From positions 1,350,001 through 1,414,000 of the forward strand of contig CAUEEP010000730.1 of assembly GCA_958450365.1 (NCBI GenBank): 64,000 nt of DNA, in the 5' to 3' direction. Each line of letters begins with the position of its first letter. Position 1 is the stretch's first letter. This stretch comes from Mesorhabditis belari (taxonomy: Eukaryota; Nematoda; Chromadorea; Rhabditida; Rhabditidae). The position numbers were made by a program, and so were the translations under genes. The notes under the pieces were generated by a model that was not told the origin of the DNA, searched no databases, and was given only the letters and a program-made list of their open reading frames with translations. Positions 1 to 10,504 of this stretch are shown here, piece by piece.

Positions 1-402
1 TGAATTGGAATTGAATTGTTGAGAAAAAAGTGATAGAATGTCAATCTTTTGAATATAAAGTATTTTTTGAATATCAGTGAACCATATGAAAATACAGTAT
101 TGAATATGTAAAGTATTCGATTTGTCAATCAAATATACTGAGAATGATTCACTCTTTGATCTCTTTCAAACACCGATTCACGACTTCTGAAAAGGTGAAA
201 AGAATCGGTGTTTGTTGCTTTGTGATCCGGGACATTTCGGTTTTAGAGAAAAAGGAATAGAAGAGCACATTCCTTATGATTGATTCATGAGATTCTTCTT
301 ACTCTTCTTTGTTTCTTAAAAATCCTAAATTCCTTAAAAAGCCTAAATAGTTTAACCTCTTTCCTTTCCTATTTTATCTTATTTTCTAGAAAAACAATAA
401 TA

Positions 403-2372
403 CCGTATTTTCTCTAATAGTAGTGCACCCTGAGCGTCGCCTAAATTCCTCGAAATCTCGAGAACCGCTTATCAGAACCTATCGATGTGGGATCGGAAAA
501 TGTAGCTGACGATGAGATCTTGTGGGCGATTTGAGTGTTGAGCTTCTGGGAAAGCTTAGAAACTGTAAAATCGTCATCAACTCGGCTACAAATCGACTGT
601 AACAAATCCAACAAAGCTTAAAGAAGCTGGTAACTAAAGGAGAAGCTGATCTCAAAGAAGCTAGTCCCTAATACTAGTCCATAAGCTTTCCTAAGTTCCT
701 CGAAATCTCGAGAACCGCGTAAGAGAACCTATTGATGTGGGGTCGGAAAATGTAGCTGACGATGAGATCTTGTGGGGGATTTGAGTGTTGAGCTTCTGGG
801 AAAGCTTGGAAACTGTAAAATAGCCATCAACTTGGCGCCGGGATGTACTACTATTAGAGAAATACGGTATTATTGTTTCTTAAGAATTCATTCATTTAAT
901 TAACATTCATTTAAAAATAGTGCTTAAATTCAGATTTCATTCATTTATTTAACAAGCTCGAATTTGAATAGAATTCATTTATTCTTCAATTTGAATAGAA
1001 TTTCTATAGCTTTTCTCTTGTTCTGTTCAATAAGTTTACTTTGTGTCATTTTGTCAATTAAACATGTTCCATTGTCACTTTTTTATCCTTACATCAATAA
1101 AGTATTGATATTAATTGAAACAAGTGAGTAGAACTTGTCCCTCTGTTTGCTAAAACGTTTGTCAACTTTTAACTCAAGTAATCTGTTTCCAGTTCTAACC
1201 CAAATTTTGGTCCTATGACAGCCTGCAAGAGTACCAAAAGAGACAAAAAGTAGAGAGATTACGCTTTTGAAAGTTTTAGGAACTATTACTTGAGAGAAAC
1301 ACGAGCGATAAAGATCGATTGAGCACTAGATTACTCTCTTAATCAAATCAAAATACATACAGAGTATCCAAAAAAAAGTGATCATCAGTTTTCTCGTTGA
1401 TTTTTCAAGGTTCATTACAAAATCATTGTCAAAAATGTTTTTGCCTCAGGTGTCACACAACAAGATCAAGTTGATTTTTTGATGATTTTGTGAATAGGAA
1501 ATGCATCAGCTGGGGGAGCTTAGAATCCAAATAAAGTATACCATGAAAAAACACACTTTTAAATTCCTCTATTTAATGAAACTTTATTCAGATGATAAAG
1601 TGAAATCCAATAAGAATAGAGAAATACACAGCGGGTCATAAATTTAGAGACAAAAGAAAGGTACGAAGATACAAGATTGAGTGAAAATGCAAATAATCAG
1701 ATTACCTACGAGAGAGCCGTTAGATCTAGAGCCTCTATTTGTTTCTTGAAAATGGAAAGTGACTGAATTTCTCGTCTGCAATAGTTTTAATATGTTGAGA
1801 ACAAGTTCCAAACAAAATTTAAAAGTGTGTTTTTGTCATGTATTTGCATTTTCACTCAATCTTGTATCTTCGTACCTTTCTTTTGTCTCTAAATTTATGA
1901 CCCGCTGTGTATTTCTCTATTCTTATTGGATTTCACTTTATCATCTGAATAAAGTATCATTAACCCATTCGAAACTTCTGCAGCGAATAATCGCTGCAGC
2001 AAAAAGTCAGGAACGGACCACTGCAGCGATTATTCGCTGCAGAGCTAATTGAGCTATTTTCATTCAATTAATTGCTTTTTTTTTGCTGTTTTTCAGCATT
2101 ACATGTATATTCCAATCACAGCAGATCTACAAATTACGTGGGCAAAAAAGATGTTTCATATTTACCCGGAATCAATGCAGTCTCTGGTTTTGCATTGAAA
2201 TGTTCCATAATAGCTCTAATCTTATAAAGCCGATCTCCTGCAGGATCCAGTTCATTATCACAAAAACGCAGGTTGCGAAGAATTTTTTGTCGACAATGAT
2301 CTCGGGATTTCTTTCGAGATTTTGAGCGATGTGGGCGACGCTCAGGGTGCACTACTATTAGAGAAAATACGG
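403..2372. mobile_element. TA-flanked composite element with 39-bp terminal inverted repeats
   Basis: The first 39 bp (403-441) are the reverse complement of the last 39 bp (2334-2372), and both ends are flanked by TA, which suggests Tc1/mariner-type insertion. The interior is a patchwork: a tandem duplication of about 250 bp (429-585 and 690-840), an internal hairpin (about 1570-1700 against 1820-1955), two CTGCAGCGA palindromes near 1980 and 2022, and a piggyBac transposase remnant. The termini share the CCGTATT..CTCTAATAGTAGTGC sequence with the short element at 25181-25278, so both may be mobilised by one unseen transposase. No intact transposase is present. Confidence 0.6.
2140..2283 (-). 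pseudogene. piggyBac-type transposase fragment
   Basis: On the minus strand a short open stretch contains DRLYKIRAIMEHFNAK followed by ALIPGK. This pattern (a DxLYKIRxLxEHFN helix, then a PGK segment) is conserved in the N-terminal half of piggyBac (DDE_Tnp_1_7) transposases just before the catalytic IDE region. Only about 45 residues survive and the catalytic aspartates are absent, so this is a dead remnant. It sits inside the TA-flanked composite element. Confidence 0.5.
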
Positions 2373-2463
2373 TATTTAGTGATTTTTGTTATTTTCAACT
2401 TTAATATCATCGTTTCCTGAATAGTAGTGCCGAGTTGATGACTATTTTACAGTTTCTAAGCTT

Positions 2464-2558
2464 TTGCTGGTGATGTAAATCGTTTTTCAACTCACCGAAA
2501 ATGTCGGAACTCCGCTCGCGGGTTTTCTTGTCGACAATGATCTCGTCCTGATCAGCGA
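2464..2558 (-). pseudogene. captured copy of exon 2 and splice donor of the RRVTF gene
   Basis: This 95-bp stretch aligns without gaps to 5411-5505, with only about three substitutions seen. The matching part of the RRVTF gene is most of exon 2 plus its 5' splice site and the start of intron 2. Because intronic sequence is included, the copy came from DNA and not from a spliced RNA. It lies beside repeat arms and lacks exons 1 and 3, so it cannot encode the protein. Confidence 0.75.
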
Positions 2559-2785
2559 TAGAGGAATTTAAAAGTGTGTTTTTTGGTGGTATACTTTATT
2601 TGGATTTTAAGCTCCCCCAGCCAATGCATTTCCTATTCACAAAATCATCAAAAAAATCAACCTGATTTTGTTGTGTGACACCTGAGGCAAAACCATTTTT
2701 GACACCACAATGAACCTTGAAAAATCAACGAGAAAATTTTCCCAGACTCAAACTGGTGACCACTTTTTCGGACACCCTGTATCTA

Positions 2786-3399
2786 GAATCATTTTCCCAC
2801 AAAAGTCTTTAATGCTAACTTTTTCCTGAATCCAAGAACATTTACGAGTCTAAGTCTTGCTTTCATTATATTCTTTTGTGATCAAAGAGTTCCCCAATAC
2901 TTTTTTGCTCATTCGCATGTAGTCGTTTGCCCGATTTTTGCAATGCTAATGTTCCGCTTCCGGCTTTTTTTCTCATTTCTTCTAAAAGCACTAGTTGAAA
3001 GGTTATTAGAGATATTGAGGGGGCGCATTTTTTTTTGTCTTGAAGATGTGGGGAAGGATGGGAAGGTTAGACTTTGCGAGGGGACTGGATCTCAGTCTTA
3101 GACCTCCTCCACATCCTCTCCAACCCATTCTTCTCATTCATCCACCCGGAAGTCATAAGATTTTCCAAAACCGAATAAATTATTAGTGTAAAGAGTCGTT
3201 TTTGCAAAAAGGTTATATTCTTTTGTTGAAAGTTCTATATTTCCGCTATTACGCAAACCTTGAAATAGTTTTTCGGCTTTCAATCTTCAATTTGAGAAAA
3301 ATCGAGTAAATTAAAAGTTGTAGATGAACAATCACAGGTTAATTGGTACTAAGGAGTTTCTCTTCAACAGGGAAAGTCTTGCAAAACGGTGATGATAAA
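2786..3399. other. non-coding stretch, nothing firm
   Basis: The sequence is AT-rich with no conserved reading frame. An ATG-started stretch near 2947 encodes a hydrophobic leader-like peptide and ends at a possible splice donor, but I could not join it in frame to the small downstream reading frame. Confidence 0.4.
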
Positions 3400-3648
3400 A
3401 TGGATTTCACTGTAGGCATGCACTTTCACAATTCAGCCCTTCATGCTATAAAATCATCTTCTCTCCTAACTCTCATCCGGAACTTAAAGGACTCTTTAAG
3501 ATTTCGAATCACGCCAGAAGAACTCGTAGTCACAACTTTCAGATTACCCCCTTTCAAAGCTTTCATAACCGCCAACTGTATCATTCTTTTGCTTGTCGTG
3601 TTCCTCGTATTTGGAATAAGTTACCTTGTGATATATTTTCGTCTCTGA
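3400..3648 (+). CDS. possible small membrane protein (unsupported ORF)
   Basis: The reading frame gives 82 codons from the first ATG. The N-terminal part is polar. The C-terminus has a strongly hydrophobic segment of about 26 residues (FITANCIILLLVVFLVFGIS and beyond) with a short positive tail, consistent with a tail-anchored or single-pass membrane protein. The frame is open upstream of the ATG to an acceptor-like TTCAACAG, so it could also be a last exon. I recognise no family and there is no clear polyadenylation signal. A chance ORF is quite possible. Confidence 0.22.
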   Translation: MDFTVGMHFHNSALHAIKSSSLLTLIRNLKDSLRFRITPEELVVTTFRLPPFKAFITANCIILLLVVFLVFGISYLVIYFRL

Positions 3649-5250
3649 ACTATTTTAAATCCTCAATATATAAGCTCGATCTTGTAGCTCTGTCAATTTT
3701 AAATTAGTTTTTAATATCATATATACACGTGTCTAATTGTAGTTGTGTTTGTATATCAATTATCTTTCTTCGTCTACGCTGTTCAATCTGTTTGCATTGT
3801 CACTTTTCCTTGTCGGATAAAGTATATATATATTCACTAGTTGTTTATTGTTTCAAACTCTAAACCCAACTTGTTTATAGTTTCAAAAGTGAATCTTAAT
3901 TTAAAGATCTTCAAAAATAGTAGCTTGTTTCAGGAATTGCAGGGAATTTAGAAATTGCAACATCGAGATTAAAGCTTTTGTAATTTCTTGCTATTGTTCT
4001 ATAGTATTAGGCTTTACCAGAAAGTCTTTTCGTTTCTTTTCGTACTTTCGTTTAAAACCAAAAAAAAAAGCATCAATTGAATTCCGATTCATTTCATTAG
4101 AAAGGTTTCATTAGAATCAACTTTTCGCATTCGGATCGATTCACGAAAGTGTGATTCTCTGCAAATTTCATTAGAAAGATCAATTATTTTACTGCAATTA
4201 ACTTAAAAAGATCGAAAAGTGATTAAAAAAAATACTTTTTATTTAGAGTAAATTATAGGTTATTTAGTGAATTTGTTACTTTTCAATGGAATTATTGAAA
4301 GTGAAATAGAAATCAAATCAATTTGATCTTGTTGTTAGGCAAATTTTGATCTATCCATTTCACAAAGATCATTCCTTTTTCTGCATTTTCTGGGTAAGAT
4401 GAGTCAAACGCTTGACGCTTGACTCACTTGCACATAATATTTACAGAAAGTGTCGTGTCTTTGTTAGTCACCTTATCGCCTATCATTCCCAAAAATGTCA
4501 TCATCGAGTTTGTGCTTGTTTCTTTGAATCTATTCATCTATATTATAGTTTGTGCAATGTCAATCTGTACTTTTTAGCGAAAAATTTCATGGAATACATT
4601 TATTCTTCATGTGCATTATACATAAATACCCGTTTTAAGCAAAAAGAAAGACCCATAATGTGTTCAACCAGAATGAGGAGAGAGAAAAGGGTAAAGAAGT
4701 CGATTCTCTAGTGAATGAAATTGGATAAGAATTGTTTCTCAGCTCTTGTACAAGGATTGAGTCTCTGTTCTTGTACAAGGATTGAATCTCATTTCTTTTA
4801 CAGTAATTAAGACAGTAATTCTTGTACAATTGTATTGACAAGAATTGTACTCAAAAAGTGATACTGTACAATGTTTTCACTCTAGAAAATCAACTTTTCC
4901 AATCAAATCGTTTCACGAAAGTGTGATTCTCTGGGAATTTCGGAGAATCATTACCACTTACGTTGGATGAATCGATTCAAGAAAAAAAGGAAGACACAAA
5001 AGAATTCAGATATAGACAAACAATGAGAATTTTGTGATTTTGAGTCAGATATGAAGATAATCCGATTCTCAAAAGGGAAATGACGCGAGATTCTGTGGGT
5101 GCCCGGATTTGAGAGAGAGAGACATTTCACAGAGAGTTTGATGAGAAAATGATAATTCGAGAGAAGGACTTTAAAGACAAAAATAGATGTGATTGCGTCA
5201 AGAGTTGAAGCTGATTGATTGGAGAAAATGCTGGTGACGAATTGTTGTTC
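3649..5250. other. AT-rich intergenic DNA
   Basis: No coding exon is supported on either strand. The only structure I see is a cluster of TTGTACAA palindromes with CTTGTACAAGGATTGA-type direct repeats at about 4740-4850. Confidence 0.5.
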
Positions 5251-5767
5251 TCAGAACTCCTCCTCGAAATCCTCATCTTCGGTGAGAGTCTCAAGCTGGG
5301 AGACGAAATGCACGACGAAACGGGGTGGAGACACTGGTTCGAAGGGTTCTAGAAAGATGGAGATTAGAATGTTTGAAAATTTAATTGAATGTTTAGACAT
5401 CTTTAGTAAATTGCTGGTGATGTAAATCGTTTTTCAACTCACCGAAAATATCGGGACTCCGCTCGCGGGCTTTCTTGTCGACAATGATCTCGTCCTGATC
5501 AGCGAAAGTGACTCGGCGTTTCTTGGCTGTCTGAAAATTGTTCAGGTTTAGAAAAATGCTTAACAAGTAAAAGCTATATTTAGAATTTCTCTAAACTTTC
5601 CGCACCTTATTCTGCGCCATCGCACTTTTCGGAGCAATGAGTTGAATATGATCCAAAGAAAGAAAATGTTGATCATCAACGGGTTTTGTTTCAACTTCTT
5701 CTTGTTTCAAATAACGAGGAGTCGATGGACGACGGGATTTTTGTTGGCGACGAGCACGACGAGCCAT
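5251..5767 (-). CDS. small charged protein with an RRVTF (PP1-docking-like) motif
   Basis: Three exons (5767-5606, 5530-5443, 5348-5251) join at GT/AG sites into 348 nt, encoding 115 residues. The N-terminus is very basic (MARRARRQQKSRRPSTPR). Exon 2 carries KKRRVTFADQDEIIVDKK, a good match to the RVxF consensus for docking to protein phosphatase 1, and the C-terminus is acidic (EDEDFEEEF). There is no signal peptide or membrane segment, so a nuclear or cytoplasmic protein is expected. A role as a PP1-binding regulator is inferred from the motif alone and I recognise no family. Exon 2 has a duplicated fragment at 2464-2558. A TATA-like box lies about 90 bp upstream of the start codon. Confidence 0.7.
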
Positions 5768-5853
5768 TTGAGAAATGAAATTCGATCTGAAGAACTGAAG
5801 ATTTGAAGATCTGAAGAAATCAGGTCAGTGAAGAGTTGGGGAGTTGGGGGAGG

Positions 5854-5861
5854 CTTTTATA
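5854..5861 (-). promoter_or_regulatory. TATA box of the RRVTF gene
   Basis: On the minus strand CTATAAAAGCC lies about 90 bp upstream of the ATG at 5767. Spacing and sequence fit a core TATA element with a short 5' leader. Confidence 0.5.
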
Positions 5862-8800
5862 GGGCCCGGATGGAAGAGGAAGAGATAGGGAAGACGGAAA
5901 GAATTCAGGAAAATAGGAAAGATTAGAGATTGTAGGGGGGAAATGGGAAAGATTGGGAATTCTGGTGAGAGGTGGGGGAAAGGAGATGGCTGAAGGCGGG
6001 TCTTCCCCTCCCCTTTCCCTCTTTTCTTTCCGATGCGAGGGTGGAGGGGATTAGATGATTTTCCTGAGATGAATAGCTCAAATATATCCCTCTGAAATTT
6101 GTCTCCTTTGTATCAATTAATTCAAGTAATCCAAGTGATCTGTAGTCCAGAAAAGACAATTTCCGGGAACAATCTTTCATTTATTGCTGATCAACTCAGT
6201 CAATCTCCAGAAAAACAATTGGAAATGAGCTGAATTGAGGAAGGAAATGAAAGTTGACTTTCAAGCGAAGATAATGAGTTTTGAATGATGAATGAAAACA
6301 GAATGGATCTTTTATTTCAAAAGAAGTTTGCAGCTTAAGCTTCCTGCTTGTTACAGCTTCCTGCTTGTTTACAGCTTCCTGCTTGTTTACAACTTCCTTC
6401 TTGTTTACAACTTCCTGCTTTAGATGAAGCTCTGTTTTTAGAAAGAAAAGCTAGTGATCTTAGATAAATACTTAAAAACTCTTTGTGAATATGTAGATTC
6501 ATTGCTCTTTTACACAGAAGATAGCTTTATTCACTTATCCAAATACTCGATCAACATTCCACATCAGATGAATCAAAGCTATTGCTGCTAAATCACAAAA
6601 TAAACTTAAAAACTTTCTAAATTGAAGTTGAATCTCTGAATTTGAGTTCAGATTTTGGTTTGTCTTTGGCTTTTGGACTTGATTAACGGCATATCTGGGT
6701 TGTTTTCCAGATGTAAGTAGTTGTATAAAAGTTCGGAACTCGTTTGTGACTTGTGGACTTGCTTGGGGGTTTCAGAAAGCTTAAATCAATTCAAAAGCTG
6801 TTCTTGGATTGATTTTATTCTGATTTAACATTAGATTGTCTTTTTTTACCTTCACAAGTCACAAGTAAGACTCAAAGAGTCATGCTTTTTAAACTTTTGA
6901 TTGTAACACTTTTGACTCTGATTTTTTGAATCCAATGTCAGAAACTGGCATAAAAAAAAGCCGATCTTTCTCTGTTCTAAATGAGCGTGGGAAGAAATTT
7001 AGTGGAGATAAGCAATTTATTGACTTGTTTTTGACGTTTTTAGACTCTTTTTTTGAGTGATTAAGTCAGGTCATCGCTCAAGATGGAGTTGAACTTTTGA
7101 TGAGTTGAACAGAGGAATTTGTTCACCTAGAGTAGTCAAGATTTTCATTTCTGATTTCAGCAATTGATCAACTTTATTCTAAAAGCTGTTAGTAGCTGAT
7201 TTTGATACGATTTTATCGACTCTTATCATCATGCACGATTTGTGGTGTACTTTGTGCCTGGAAATGTAAAAGCACTTCTTCTCGGGTACTTAGTTATGTT
7301 ATGAAATTATGAAATTTCCCTAAGTAGCCCTTAAAATGAAGCTTTCAGCGTGCCAGAAAGGAGTATAAAAGTACTCGAGTTTTTCCCTGTACTCCCTGTA
7401 CTGTACTCGAAACTTCTTTCAATCCTTGATCGTAGCCTAATCCCAACAATCATAAGAAAACCGAGAACACATGATTCATTTTCTCAAAACTTTAAATATA
7501 TTCTCACAGAAATTTACCCACAATCAGATCGAATATCTTGTGTTTTTTTCCTTGAATAATTCCTCGGATCAAAGTAATGTTTGTTGTTTAAATGTTTAAA
7601 TGTTTGTTTAAAGACGTTTCAAATATTTACCATTCCTTTTTCGTAGATTTATCAAAAGAAAAAAAAACGTTCATAAAACTAAAAATCAAAAAATCACAAC
7701 AGATCAAAGGATAGTTTTTGAATTTAAAGAAGGGCAGGCTTTAGAAAGATTAGGAAGATCAAGATCACGTCACTTTAAATCAAAAGAGTTTACTTTTTGG
7801 CTTTAAAATTGAATCGAAGACTCAAGAACTAACTAGCTTGCTATACTTTTTATTAGCTATAGCTAATAGCTTATTAGCTATAGCTAAATAGCTTATTAGC
7901 TAATAGCTAATAGCTTATTAGCTATAGCTAATATCTTATTAGCTAATAACTCTTAACATATAGATTTCTAGATATCAAGTGATGATGAAATATGAATAAT
8001 GTACTGTAAACATTAGACTGTAATCAACTTGAAACTAATCAAGCGCAGGTTGTAACTGTTTATCGAAACGTTATGAGTTTCCCATAACGCTGCACAAAGA
8101 ACACCTCGACAATCACTTTACAATTACAAAACTATCATTTTCGATTTTCCTTTGTTCTGTAAATGATTCCCAAATATATATATATATAAATACTTTATTT
8201 AGAAAGAAATAAAGTGCGAAAAAGACATGATGTACCAGATAAAAGATCACAAAGTCACTTAAAATGTAGAAGTAGTCCTTTTAAAATCAGAAATCCAGTG
8301 ATATAGAAGTAGTCACTTAAAATGTAGAAGTAGTCCTTTTAAAATCAGACACGGTGGAGATCAAACGCAACTTGTCGGGAAGCGCATTTCAATCCTTAAT
8401 CACATGAGATTTAAGCTTAGATTGTCGGTGATTCATCTGTAATTTTTGTAATTCATTCAATAAAACCTATTCAAAGAATTTTTGTTGACCGAATGATGCA
8501 CAGGTTTACCCAAAAAAAAACAAAATTCCATAAATTTTACACCCAATTTCAAAAGCTCTGAAAATAGATAAGTTAATTTTGGTAATATTTTAAAGGTTTT
8601 TATCTATAAAGTAAATTTCTCCAATCCCAATCAAATCCAAATTTTTCGTTTCCACAAATCTTGATTGATTAGGCTAAAAAGTGTAATTGTAAGTTCTAAA
8701 AGCTCCCCACAGTTTCTTTTTTAAACGAGTTATTAAATTGTAAAGGCATTTAACCCCTCTCATCTTCGTGTTTTCCTTACCTTGCCTAGATTTAAAGCCC

Positions 8801-8958
8801 TCAATTCATTTCGGCAATTGATTTGACTGCTCTGTGTTTCTTTCTTGAGGTATCTTTTATATCATTTATATCTTTTAGATCTTTTATATCTTTTATATCT
8901 TTTAGATCTTTTATATCTTTTATATCTTTTAGATCTTTTAGATCTTTTATATCATTTA
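5862..8958. other. repeat-bearing intergenic DNA without recognised genes
   Basis: I find no conserved reading frame. Visible structure: about four imperfect 22-bp units containing CAGCTTCCTGCTTGTTTA at 6336-6423, a TTATTAGCTATAGCTAA palindromic simple repeat at 7845-7950, a duplicated segment with GAAGTAGTCACTTAAAATG at 8262-8348, and (ATCTTTT)-rich tracts at 8848-8955. Confidence 0.5.
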
Positions 8959-9030
8959 GCACGTGTGGCTGACTGGTTAAGTGTCTTTTATCTTAATCGG
9001 AAGGTCGAGGGTTCGAACCCCACATGCGAC
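8959..9030 (+). pseudogene. tRNA-like sequence (degenerate)
   Basis: A 72-nt stretch has an A-box-like TGGCTGACTGGTTAAG and a perfect B-box GGTTCGAACCC at tRNA spacing. The acceptor stem pairs poorly and the anticodon arm is irregular, so it is a tRNA pseudogene or the head of a tRNA-derived SINE. A similar head (GTGGCTGACTGG) occurs on the minus strand at 31001-31075. Confidence 0.5.
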
Positions 9031-9530
9031 ATGGTCACCCCCTTCGGATTTCCTTTCCCTTCGGGTTGAGAGGTTTTCTGGAGGGCAGTCTGGTGGTTGT
9101 GGCCCCAGTTCTTTAAAGTGACAAGCCACTCCTTCATCGTCATCTTCCCTTCACCACCAAAAAAGCTATTTAAGTTCCCCATTGAGCTTAGGGTTAGGGA
9201 GCCGTCTGTCATGACGTGGGTTAAGTTAAGATATAGCCTAGTATTGTGTGTGTCGTTGTATTGTGATTGATATATTTCGTGTATGCGATAAATTCACCAC
9301 TGGTAGCCCCAATCGGTATTTTTTTTAAAAATATCTTTTATATCTTTTATATCTTTTGGGTGTGCTTTGAGTGGTGTCCTTGGTGATTATTTGTGATCTT
9401 TTTTTGTCGATATTCAACTAAATAAAGCATATATATATATATTATTAATCACTTCAAAATTTTAAACGAAAAGACATCACTCAAAAAGTTTCTTTTGTTT
9501 TAAAGATTGGATATCTTCAAATTCAAAAAA

Positions 9531-9651
9531 ATTTGAGTTAAACCCTTGAAATCCGACGATAATCTATGGATTTCTTTTATATCTTTTATATCTTTATATA
9601 AAAGACGATCTTATCTATCGATTATCGTCGGATTTCAAGGGTTTAACTCAA
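9531..9651. repeat. foldback palindrome
   Basis: About 40 bp around 9531-9575 (TTTGAGTTAAACCCTTGAAA, then TCCGACGATAAT) is repeated in reverse complement at about 9615-9651. The central loop is made of ATATCTTTT repeats. It is probably a small MITE. Confidence 0.65.
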
Positions 9652-10104
9652 ATTTTTGACGAATTTACTTTTATTTTTTATTTTTCTTTTATTTTTCTGA
9701 TTCGTATTCCTAATGGAAACCTTTGAGAACTTGAATGAACAAGAAATGAATACAGAGAATTGTGTTTTCAATGAAAGGTTCATCTAATCCCTCAAAATTC
9801 TGTCTAACTTGAGATCTTTTTTTTGTTTTTAATAACAAAAGGTTTTCTTTTGGTTTGAATAGATATTTATTGTAAAAGACTAAACTTTTCTAAGGCTTCA
9901 ATGAGTTCTAAATTTATTTGTTAACAATAACAACAGGTGAAAACGAAATCAAAGCGAAAATTTGAGTTTCTTGTTAGAATTTCAGATTCATACAATCAAA
10001 ACCTGTTTTGATAGGCTTACTATTGACCAAGAAATACAATTACAACCAAGGAATTTTCAAAAAAAAACCTCTATCCAACCAAGTTTTTAGATAAAAATTT
10101 GATA

Positions 10105-10378
10105 CCGTATTTCTTCAAATGGAAGACCGGGTAAAGAGTATCATTGCGTACTCCTGCCCTTTTTAAAATTTCTTTTCTGCATAAAAGCCTTTAATGAAGT
10201 GCTATAGGGCTGGAAAATGACTCAAAAATACGACATGAGCTAACAGATTTTTGAGCCATTTTCCGGCTCTATAGCACTTGATTGAAAGTACGAGCGCTTT
10301 GAAAAAAATGAAATACTAAAAAATTTTTGCGACTACGCGACTGTACGAGGGCGGTGGGTACTATTACAGTATTTACGG
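10105..10378. mobile_element. MITE with CCGTA..TTTACGG ends
   Basis: The element ends in GGGTACTATTACAGTATTTACGG followed by TA and starts with a degenerate CCGTATTTC preceded by TA. Its right 60 bp, including GCGACTACGCGACTGTACGA, is nearly identical to the right end of the element at 60366-60633. No coding capacity. Confidence 0.5.
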
Positions 10379-10504
10379 TAGGGTTCGAAGCTCATCCCGT
10401 CTTTTAAACCAAACTCGAATCGGTTTGAGCTCTTTTTTTAAAGCTTTAAGAGCTCTTACAAGCTACAAGGCTAACATTCACTAGTATATTAAAGTATTTC
10501 CCAT

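Larger units (their letters stand above)
1372..2785. repeat. long inverted repeat, arms about 200 bp
   Basis: The arm at about 1372-1575 is repeated in reverse complement at about 2558-2785. Shared landmarks are CTGGGGGAGCTTA, AATAAAGTATACC and CCTCAGGTGTCACACAACAA, with scattered mismatches. The second arm runs past the right end of the TA-flanked element, so at least two insertion or rearrangement events overlap here. No coding function is visible. Confidence 0.6.
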
